Assembly (NCBI GenBank): GCA_026394915.1
Contig: JAPLZS010000096.1
Coordinates: 884-11,761, forward strand
Reading direction: 5' to 3'
DNA: 10,878 nucleotides
Source of the DNA: Candidatus Woesearchaeota archaeon
GTDB lineage: Archaea; Nanobdellota; Nanobdellia; Woesearchaeales; UBA12501
Within the stretch, counting starts at the first letter, position 1; every line of letters starts with the position of its first letter. The notes below the pieces were generated by a model, which was not told the origin of the DNA, searched no databases, and saw nothing but the letters and a program-made list of their open reading frames with translations. Shown one piece after another: positions 5,874-10,878 of this stretch. The translations under genes and the position numbers were made by a program.

Positions 5874-6524
5874 TCACTTTTTGACTGATTTCATCTTCGC
5901 AGTTATCCTGGAGAGCTCGTTCACATTCTCCATAAATCCAGGAAGTATCTTCTGGAAGACTTTCTCAAGGGCCTTTATCTCGACGCTTATGTCAATGATG
6001 CCTCTGTCATATTCAGATATCTTCCCAAGCACACCTTCATGCAGCTTGTCAAAGCTATGATTGAGATCCTCAACCTGCTGCTGGAGCTTGTTTATCTTGG
6101 ACTCTGTGTTGTCCTTCCAATCTATTATCCTGTTGACATTGTCTATGAGCTCTGTCCACTTCTCCTCTATTATCGCTTCAGCAATCTCATGTATCTTCTC
6201 CTCGCTCACTCCTGAAGACGTCTGCATCTGAGGCATGTCCATGGGCATCTGCCTTGGAGGCATGTCCTGGGGATACATATCTCTTGATTCCTGTCTTTGA
6301 TTAGGAGGTCCCATCGGCGGAGCTCTTGGATATTCTTCCATTTTTTCACCTCTTCTTAAAACACCTTCTTTAAGTGCAGCCTGGCTCTGCAGCGCCTCAT
6401 ATATCTGGTTCACTGAAAGGCCCTGGTCCTTGAGCATTATCACTTTCTCGGTCGGAACGTCTGACGGCCCTGAATGCCCGGAAGATGCCGGACTTTTTGA
6501 AAAAAGATCCTTTAAAAAAACCAT
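5874..6524 (-). CDS. ArlC/FlaC-like archaellum accessory coiled-coil protein
   Basis: This 216-residue cytoplasmic protein has three parts. A short amphipathic helical module at 23-50 (TEKVIMLKDQGLSVNQIYEAL) looks like a small helix-turn-helix-type protein-binding unit. A Pro/Met-rich linker spans about 62-104, with eight methionines. A long coiled coil spans about 108-216 and ends in DISVEIKALEKVFQKILP and NVNELSRI, the pattern I associate with the archaeal FlaC/FlaCE accessory family. In archaella ArlC/D/E form a cytoplasmic ring that links the ArlH/I/J motor to chemotaxis or scaffolding proteins. The start at 6524 gives MVFLKD, parallel to MSFLED of the preceding gene (18 bp upstream). Codons 2-4 contain a T7 run. 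Homology to ArlC is a pattern judgement; a generic coiled-coil scaffold is the alternative. Confidence 0.68.
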   Translation of the reverse strand: MVFLKDLFSKSPASSGHSGPSDVPTEKVIMLKDQGLSVNQIYEALQSQAALKEGVLRRGEKMEEYPRAPPMGPPNQRQESRDMYPQDMPPRQMPMDMPQMQTSSGVSEEKIHEIAEAIIEEKWTELIDNVNRIIDWKDNTESKINKLQQQVEDLNHSFDKLHEGVLGKISEYDRGIIDISVEIKALEKVFQKILPGFMENVNELSRITAKMKSVKK

Positions 6525-6542
6525 TTTCCATATGATAATGAT

Positions 6543-7052
6543 TTATTCTTTTAAATCTTTTGATTTTTCAGCTGCATTGGGCTCAATGCCGCACTCTTCA
6601 AGCTTGTCTTCGACAATCTTCATCACTTCATCTTTTGAGACAAACTTCATGGGATCCCAGAGATTTATGTATCTTTCAAGCACCTTGACATCCTCTGATT
6701 TTGCGCACTCCACAAGCTCTTTCACTATCAGCTTCACCTTGTCCTTCAGGTCAATGAAATCTCTTCTCAGCTCTGTGAGGTCAGATGTGACGACAGCAGT
6801 GTCTCTCTGCATGCCTTTGGTTATCTTCAGTATGTTATGGTCAGTCAGCTCTTCATTCTTCCTCAGGCTGGTGTATCTCTCCTCAAGCATCCTGAGCCTT
6901 CTGCTGAGATTGTTTATCTGGTTTGAAAGGTCTGCGACTGAGACCGGAGATATGCCTGCCTCATGCTTGCCGAACAATGATTCGCTGAGGCCGTGCTTCT
7001 TCGGCTCTTCTCTCGGATCCTGCATGCCTGATATGTCTTCCAGAAAACTCAC
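6543..7052 (-). CDS. ArlD/E-like (FlaD/E-like) coiled-coil protein, GTG start
   Basis: This 169-residue cytoplasmic protein has a long coiled coil at about 38-120 (LSNQINNLSRRLRMLEERY onward) and a conserved-looking C-terminal segment YINLWDPMKFVSKDEV at 128-143. That segment resembles the Trp-containing motif of the archaeal FlaD/FlaE family. It starts with GTG at 7052, supported by GAGAAAAGAG immediately upstream and by the parallel N-terminus with the next gene (MSFLED versus MVFLKD). It is the first gene of the minus-strand operon, with a TATA box about 80 bp upstream leaving a leader of roughly 55 nt. The two coiled-coil proteins probably bind each other and the filament motor. The family call is moderate because coiled coils resemble one another. 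Confidence 0.68.
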   Translation of the reverse strand: MSFLEDISGMQDPREEPKKHGLSESLFGKHEAGISPVSVADLSNQINNLSRRLRMLEERYTSLRKNEELTDHNILKITKGMQRDTAVVTSDLTELRRDFIDLKDKVKLIVKELVECAKSEDVKVLERYINLWDPMKFVSKDEVMKIVEDKLEECGIEPNAAEKSKDLKE

Positions 7053-7128
7053 CTCTTTTCTCTTGGAATTGCTTGTTCTTTTTTGATGCTCTTTTCGATC
7101 TTCTGTGCGTTTTGCTGTTTAAATGAGA

Positions 7129-7142
7129 TTATATATAAAAAG
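7129..7142 (-). promoter_or_regulatory. TATA box for the coiled-coil protein operon
   Basis: The minus strand reads TTTTTATATATAAT in the gap between the 89-aa gene and the ArlD/E-like gene. A start site near 7107-7110 would give a leader of about 55 nt before the GTG at 7052. Confidence 0.55.
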
Positions 7143-7167
7143 GTATTTGATGTTTGTATCTGACCTT

Positions 7168-7437
7168 CTAATATTTCTTGAATATGCGGCCCACCTTGTC
7201 GTCCTCTTTTATCCTTATGCCTCTTGCATGGTGGTCAAGAGTGAAAACTGTCAGTATCAGGAAAAGCATTATGATGACCAGTATCATGAATGTGGTGAGA
7301 TAAACAGGTATCTCGTAGGGTTGATTAGGGTTCAATACAGAATACCCTGTCACACTGCCTCCTTTTGCGAGTGCAAATGCGCAGGCTATGGTGATAGCCA
7401 GCACTGCAATCATCCATATTAATACCCTTCCTCTCAT
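7168..7437 (-). CDS. Small two-helix membrane protein (89 aa)
   Basis: This 89-residue protein has a hydrophobic N-terminal helix (5-25), a short outer segment (GGSVTGYSVLNPNQPYEIP, 26-44), a second helix (45-67) and a basic cytoplasmic tail with HHARGIRIKED and a final RIFKKY. The first helix could be a signal anchor; the segment after it lacks a class III prepilin site, so it is not an obvious pilin. It has its own TATA box, placed for a leaderless mRNA. It sits between the coiled-coil operon and the ATPase operon, divergent from the latter. It may be a small membrane adaptor of the same machine, but only position supports that. Confidence 0.68.
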   Translation of the reverse strand: MRGRVLIWMIAVLAITIACAFALAKGGSVTGYSVLNPNQPYEIPVYLTTFMILVIIMLFLILTVFTLDHHARGIRIKEDDKVGRIFKKY

Positions 7438-7460
7438 TTTTATATTATGATTGGGTTATG

Positions 7461-7469
7461 GATATATAA
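7461..7469 (-). promoter_or_regulatory. TATA box for the 89-aa membrane protein
   Basis: The minus strand reads TTTATATAT. Its centre is about 28 bp before the ATG at 7437, so the mRNA is predicted leaderless; no Shine-Dalgarno site is present. Confidence 0.65.
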
Positions 7470-7521
7470 AAGTAGCGGTCAGGACATGCTTTGTGAGGCT
7501 TCTGATCAGCTTAGGGCGCCC

Positions 7522-7544
7522 ATTATATGATAAAATCATATAAT
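7522..7544. repeat. Perfect 23-bp inverted repeat, candidate operator
   Basis: ATTATATGAT, three bases, then ATCATATAAT: two perfect 10-bp arms. Both flanking genes are transcribed away from it, so it is not a terminator of either. It lies about 130 bp upstream of the ribbon-helix-helix gene and 85 bp upstream of the 89-aa gene, in an AT-rich tract. A dimeric regulator site is the simplest reading. Confidence 0.5.
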
Positions 7545-7611
7545 ATAATATAAAAAAACATAAAATATATAAAATAACATGCGTTAACAGGGGCATTAAA
7601 CAACAAAAAGC

Positions 7612-7620
7612 TTAAAAATA
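7612..7620 (+). promoter_or_regulatory. Possible TATA box for the regulator/ATPase operon
   Basis: TTAAAAATA within GCTTAAAAATAGG is TATA-like and would place a start near 7642, giving a leader of about 35 nt. A second candidate, AAATATATAAAA near 7564-7575, is equally possible. Confidence 0.35.
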
Positions 7621-7675
7621 GGCTTCCCACCCCATTGCACAGAGGAAAAGGGGGTAAAAGAGCAAAAAAGAGCAT

Positions 7676-7828
7676 ATGAAAAAACCAATCAGCGCTACAA
7701 TAGACGAGGAACTCGTAGAGTGGCTTAATTCTCAGACCGATGACAAAACAAGATACAGGAACAAAAGCCATATCATAGAGGTTGCGCTGGAAATGCTCAG
7801 GGACAGCTCGAAAAAGCAGAAGAGATGA
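7676..7828 (+). CDS. Ribbon-helix-helix (CopG/Arc-like) DNA-binding protein (50 aa)
   Basis: This 50-residue ORF was found by reading. It has the classic ribbon-helix-helix plan: a beta strand ISATIDEE at 5-12 that would enter the major groove, helix A (ELVEWLNSQ, 12-20), a turn with KTRYRNKS, and helix B (SHIIEVALEMLRD, 31-43), then a basic tail. Such proteins dimerise and bind short inverted or direct repeats. It lies 43 bp upstream of the ATPase gene on the same strand and probably shares its transcript. The perfect 23-bp inverted repeat at 7522-7544 lies in its upstream region. Antitoxins share this fold, but no toxin-sized partner is adjacent; a local transcription regulator is more likely. 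The Shine-Dalgarno match is weak (GGGGGT region about 20 bases upstream). Confidence 0.78.
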   Translation: MKKPISATIDEELVEWLNSQTDDKTRYRNKSHIIEVALEMLRDSSKKQKR

Positions 7829-7871
7829 GCATAATGCTTAAATTTATTGAATCATAAAAAAGAGGTAAAAA

Positions 7872-10154
7872 ATGCCGGAAAAAGAGGTTTGGAATTATGA
7901 AGTCCTCAGGGAAGGGGAAGAGATAATCCTCAGGGTGGACTGCAGCGAGATAATGAGGGCGCCTTCTATAGAGGATGATCCAGTCTACATGGCAAAAGTC
8001 ATAGAGACTCTTGCGCAGATCAAGAATGCAACAAAGATACTGCTTTACCAGAAGAGAGACTATGAATACAGCTATGAGGAGACAAAGCTTCTTCTTGAGA
8101 TTGCAAGATTATATGACAAGCTGATGAGGGAAAAGGATTATTTCTCGATGGAGGCTCTCACATTCGACGGCAAATGCCCGACAGGAGCAAGCCAGAGATT
8201 TGCATATGTCCAGAACATGATATTCAGGAAGCTGAAAGAGGATCCTGTCTCCACATATGTTGAATTGAAGAGGAAAATAAGGGATGAGAAGCTGAACATG
8301 CAGAAAAGCGTGCATGAAGGCGAGATATACTGCACAAAGAGATACATCGCATTGTTAAGCTATGTCTATGACCTCATTGAGAAGACAAGGCTGATCAATC
8401 TTGTCAAGAACAGGATCTCAGGATTGGCGGTAGGGGACAGGGAGATATACAGGAATATCTTCCATCCGATAATAAAGCCGGACTTCATGTTCACAAAGCT
8501 CATGGCAAATTATCCCCAGAATGGGGAGGAGATAGACAATTACAAGATAGGCGACAACACAGAAGTGACCATATTCAAGTTCCCTGACAATGTGAAATAT
8601 CTTTATCATCTTATGCCTCCTGAATTCAAGCTCAGCGAGGAGAAGTATGAGATACTGGACCTTGCAAGGAACATAATGGCAGAGCACAAGCCTACAAGGT
8701 CAGAGTTCGTGAATCCGGAGAGGATGAGAGAAGTCTTCTATAATATAGGCCATGACCTGATCGAGGAGCTGCTTGAGACAAGGAACATGAAGATGACCCA
8801 GAAAGAGATTGATGAGCTCACTGATATCCTTGTGAGGTACACTGTAGGATTCGGCCTGATAGAAGTCATTCTCAAAGATGAGAAGATACAGGATATCTCT
8901 ATAAACTCGCCGATGGGAAGGACGCCGATGTTCATCGTCCATGGAGATTATGCTGACTGCTACACAAATGTCTCTCCTACGATCCCTGAAGCAGAATCAT
9001 GGGCTTCAAAACTGAGGATGATGTCAGGCAGGCCATTGGATGAGGCAAACCCTGTGCTGGACACAGAACTGCTGCTTCCAGGAGCAAGCACAAGAGTGGC
9101 TGTGATATCCCCTCCTTTGAATCCAACCGGTCTTGCTTATTCATTCAGGAGGCATAGGGACAAGCCATGGACTCTTCCATTATTCATACAGAACAAGATG
9201 ATAACGCCGACAACAGCAGGCCTGCTCAGCTTTGTGATAGACGGCACAAGAAGCCTGCTGATAGCAGGAACGCGAAGCTCAGGAAAATCATCTTTCCTCA
9301 GCGGACTTATGGTGGAGATAATGAGGAGATTCAGGATAATAACCATAGAAGATACTCTGGAATTGCCCACCCCTCAGATGAGGCATCTTGGATTCAATAT
9401 CCAGTCCATGAAAGTGGCTTCTGCTCTTGCAAAAGGAAGCTCAGAAGTGAACGCAGCAGACGGAATAAGGACAACGCTCAGGTTAGGAGACTCCTCTCTT
9501 ATCATCGGCGAGGTCAGGAGCAAGGAAGCTCTAGCATTGTATGAGGCGATGAGAATTGGCGCAGCTGCAAATGTGGTTGCAGGAACTATCCACGGCGACA
9601 GCCCTTACGGCGTATTTGACAGGGTGGTGAATGATATCGGAGTTCCGACAACTTCTTTCAAGGCGACAGATCTCATCATAGTGGCAAATCCCATAAAGAG
9701 CATAGGCGGAACAGAGAGAAAGAGAAGGATTACGCAGATAACAGAAGTGAGGAAACACTGGAAAAAGGATCCTATGGCAGAGAATGGTTTTGTTGACCTC
9801 ATGAAATATGACAGCAAGACAGATGATCTTGCTGCAACAGATGACCTGATAAACGGAGACAGCGATGTGCTGAAGGCAATAGCAGCCAACATACCTGAAT
9901 TTGCAGGAGACTGGGACGCCATGTGGCAGAACATAGAGATGCGAGGCAACATGAAGGCCATGCAGGTCAGCTATGCTGACAGGCTGAAACAGCCTGAACT
10001 CCTTGAAGCTATGTTTACAATAAGATGCAATGACAGGTTCCATATGCTCTCAGAGAAAGTGAAGAAAGATGTGGGTGCAGCTGATCCAAAGAGGATAATG
10101 ACTGAGTGGGAGATCTGGCTCAAGACAGAGCTGAAGAAAAGGGATATGAAATAG
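7872..10154 (+). CDS. Archaeal type IV filament secretion ATPase (ArlI/GspE family), extended
   Basis: This cytoplasmic hexameric ATPase powers assembly or rotation of type IV-type filaments. All family boxes are present: Walker A GTRSSGKS (466-473, Lys472), Asp box TIEDTLEL (491-498), atypical Walker B SSLIIGEVRS (541-550, Glu547), His box GTIHGDSPYGVFDRV (571-585, His574), and the arginine-rich SFRRHRDKPWT (424-434) where arginine fingers lie. At 760 residues it exceeds typical ArlI (roughly 500-550). There is a largely helical N-terminal region (about 30-310) before the recognisable core (FGLIEVILKDEKIQDISIN, about 327-345), and about 150 extra residues after 610. The start at 7872 has AGAGGT six bases upstream; a TATA-like CTTAAATTTATT at 7837-7848 may add an internal promoter. 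It is followed by its usual partner, a TadC/ArlJ-type gene. Whether it drives a pilus, adhesin or archaellum cannot be decided. Confidence 0.93.
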   Translation: MPEKEVWNYEVLREGEEIILRVDCSEIMRAPSIEDDPVYMAKVIETLAQIKNATKILLYQKRDYEYSYEETKLLLEIARLYDKLMREKDYFSMEALTFDGKCPTGASQRFAYVQNMIFRKLKEDPVSTYVELKRKIRDEKLNMQKSVHEGEIYCTKRYIALLSYVYDLIEKTRLINLVKNRISGLAVGDREIYRNIFHPIIKPDFMFTKLMANYPQNGEEIDNYKIGDNTEVTIFKFPDNVKYLYHLMPPEFKLSEEKYEILDLARNIMAEHKPTRSEFVNPERMREVFYNIGHDLIEELLETRNMKMTQKEIDELTDILVRYTVGFGLIEVILKDEKIQDISINSPMGRTPMFIVHGDYADCYTNVSPTIPEAESWASKLRMMSGRPLDEANPVLDTELLLPGASTRVAVISPPLNPTGLAYSFRRHRDKPWTLPLFIQNKMITPTTAGLLSFVIDGTRSLLIAGTRSSGKSSFLSGLMVEIMRRFRIITIEDTLELPTPQMRHLGFNIQSMKVASALAKGSSEVNAADGIRTTLRLGDSSLIIGEVRSKEALALYEAMRIGAAANVVAGTIHGDSPYGVFDRVVNDIGVPTTSFKATDLIIVANPIKSIGGTERKRRITQITEVRKHWKKDPMAENGFVDLMKYDSKTDDLAATDDLINGDSDVLKAIAANIPEFAGDWDAMWQNIEMRGNMKAMQVSYADRLKQPELLEAMFTIRCNDRFHMLSEKVKKDVGAADPKRIMTEWEIWLKTELKKRDMK

Positions 10155-10243
10155 ACAGCATGTGATATTGTCTGTATAATTGCTGGAAAAATTATTGAAA
10201 GATAGCATTAAAAACAAAAAAGAGGCAAAGGAGGATAATAAAG

Positions 10244-10265
10244 ACTCGCCTAGAAGCGAGTTTTT
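10244..10265 (+). terminator. Hairpin with T-run, upstream of the TadC-type gene
   Basis: ACTCGC-ctagaa-GCGAGT followed by TTTT. The stem can extend to nine pairs with AAG/TTT. An alternative pairing of AAGACT (10241-10246) with AGTCTT (10266-10271) competes with it. It looks like an intrinsic terminator or attenuator between the ATPase and platform genes. Confidence 0.5.
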
Positions 10266-10274
10266 AGTCTTGAC

Positions 10275-10299
10275 AATTGCGCAATCCTTGCGCGATTTT
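10275..10299 (+). terminator. Second GC-rich hairpin with T-run
   Basis: AATTGCGCAA-TCC-TTGCGCGATT gives ten pairs with one G-U, followed by T residues. It lies four bases after the end of the alternative outer stem of the first hairpin and 22 bases before the ATG of the TadC-type gene. Confidence 0.5.
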
Positions 10300-10321
10300 C
10301 AATGACATTCTCTTTTCTGCG

Positions 10322-10878
10322 ATGGCTGAAGGAAATGACACAAGAGGAGGTATAGGGAAAAAAGAGATAGATGATGTCATGCAGAAATACAAGGAGAGGA
10401 TGGAAAAAGAGCTGTCAGGCAGCCACTCTGCATTCAGGGCATCTGCAGACAAAGAGCCTGGTGCATCAAAGGATTATGAGGATTTCAGGAAAGAGAACAT
10501 CTCTCCCAGACTCACTCTCTATGAGAAATGCTGCAACATAAGCGAGAATCTCCTTAAGATATCCCCTGACAAGAAGAAGCTGCCTGAATATGAGGAATCA
10601 ATAAGGATATGCCATCTGAATGCGACTCCCTCTGGAGTCGCATCATTCTCAATATTGGCCACAATAGCCATAATAGTGCTAGGCTCGCTCATAGGATACA
10701 TCTTATTCCAGTCTCCTTTCTTCATCTTCTTCTTCCTTATCGCAGGAGTTGCTGCATACATCCCATTGAACAGGCTTCCAATGCTGTTTGCTAACAGCTG
10801 GAGGATGAAGGCAAGCAACCAGATGGTGCTCTGCGTTTTCTACATAGTGACCTACATGAGGCACACATCAAACCTTGA
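10322..10878 (+). CDS. TadC/ArlJ-type (GspF-family) membrane platform protein, 3' truncated
   Basis: An open frame from ATG at 10322 runs off the right edge after 185 full codons. The first ~100 residues are charged and cytoplasmic and include ENISPRLTLYEKCCNISENLL (59-79). They are followed by two hydrophobic helices (about 108-128 and 131-150) separated by a short FQSPFF turn. The last residues read NQMVLCVFYIVTYMRHTSNL, a pattern typical of archaeal type II secretion F/TadC proteins. Such proteins form the membrane base on which the secretion ATPase acts, and the ATPase-then-TadC order is the usual pairing. No Shine-Dalgarno site precedes the ATG; the 167-bp gap instead holds an AGGAGG 89 bases upstream and two hairpins. 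An in-frame TTG at 10277 is a less likely start (upstream stop at 10271-10273). The remainder of the protein lies outside the window. Confidence 0.87.
   Translation, partial: MAEGNDTRGGIGKKEIDDVMQKYKERMEKELSGSHSAFRASADKEPGASKDYEDFRKENISPRLTLYEKCCNISENLLKISPDKKKLPEYEESIRICHLNATPSGVASFSILATIAIIVLGSLIGYILFQSPFFIFFFLIAGVAAYIPLNRLPMLFANSWRMKASNQMVLCVFYIVTYMRHTSNL

Noticed and set aside
6430..7086. 218-residue plus-strand ORF rich in Ser and Phe
   Set aside because: It is the mirror of the two coiled-coil genes; the Ser/Phe richness comes from reading Lys/Glu-rich coding sequence backwards.
7123..7422. 99-residue plus-strand ORF
   Set aside because: It is antisense to the 89-aa membrane protein, which has a well-placed promoter; the product is Cys/Tyr/His-rich and implausible.
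7168..7437. Prepilin (class III signal peptide)
   Set aside because: No Lys/Arg-Gly cleavage site directly before a pilin-like hydrophobic stretch with the usual following residues, and a second helix plus cytoplasmic tail argue against a filament subunit.
7523..7771. 82-residue minus-strand ORF
   Set aside because: It is antisense to the ribbon-helix-helix gene and runs through the AT-rich inverted-repeat region. Its composition (Phe/Cys/Leu-rich) is what the complement of a charged coding strand gives, and it has no ribosome site.
7676..7828. Antitoxin of a toxin-antitoxin pair
   Set aside because: The fold fits, but the next gene is a 760-residue filament ATPase and no toxin-sized ORF adjoins on either strand.
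9167..9544. 125-residue plus-strand ORF within the ATPase gene
   Set aside because: It lies in another frame inside the conserved Walker A to Walker B region of the ATPase, so it is a shadow.
10228..10268. Possible short leader peptide after AGGAGG
   Set aside because: No ATG, GTG or TTG follows at a usable distance; it would need an AUA start, so I do not call a gene.
10302..10355. 17-codon ORF overlapping the TadC-type start
   Set aside because: ATG at 10302 opens a short out-of-frame reading with no ribosome site and no protein-like character; it could matter as an upstream ORF but nothing supports it.

Overview
The window most likely comes from a DPANN archaeon, with Woesearchaeota or Pacearchaeota as the best guess. 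The reasons are: archaeal BRE/TATA promoters (TTTATATA or TTTATAAA boxes) placed so that several transcripts should be leaderless or nearly so; an Lrp/AsnC regulator; archaellum-type (ArlCDE-like) coiled-coil proteins; an archaeal type IV filament secretion ATPase followed by a TadC/ArlJ-type membrane platform protein; and tandem small membrane proteins with no bacterial counterpart that I recognise. No rRNA, tRNA, CRISPR array or insertion sequence was seen.

Layout. Positions 1-1200 carry a tiny Gly/Met-rich membrane protein, a 123-residue unknown on the minus strand, and a divergently transcribed Lrp-family regulator; a perfect palindrome lies between the last two. Positions 1199-2988 (minus) are a two-gene operon with a 4-bp ATGA overlap: an M29-type aminopeptidase, then a metallo-beta-lactamase-fold hydrolase with a lipoprotein signal. 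Positions 3120-4911 (plus) are three tandem paralogous five-helix membrane proteins. Positions 4989-7052 (minus) are an operon of an ArlD/E-like coiled-coil protein (GTG start), an ArlC-like coiled-coil protein, and a 290-residue unknown. Positions 7168-7437 (minus) encode a two-helix membrane protein. Positions 7676-10878 (plus) carry a 50-residue ribbon-helix-helix regulator, a 760-residue secretion ATPase with extra N- and C-terminal regions, a structured intergenic segment with two hairpins, and a TadC/ArlJ-type protein cut by the window edge.

How they fit together. The ATPase and TadC-type protein are the motor and membrane platform of an archaeal type IV filament (pilus, adhesin or archaellum-like). 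The two coiled-coil proteins resemble the cytoplasmic ArlC/D/E ring proteins of archaella. No ArlH, ArlF/G or prepilin is in the window, so either they lie elsewhere or this lineage uses a stripped-down machine. The three paralogous membrane proteins sit 3 kb from the ATPase and are candidate lineage-specific accessory parts; that link is inferred from proximity only. The ribbon-helix-helix protein, next to a perfect 23-bp inverted repeat in a divergent promoter region, is a plausible local regulator.

The most interesting points are the paralogous membrane-protein trio, the reorganised archaellum-like module, the double-hairpin leader of the TadC-type gene, and the short regulator with its candidate operator.
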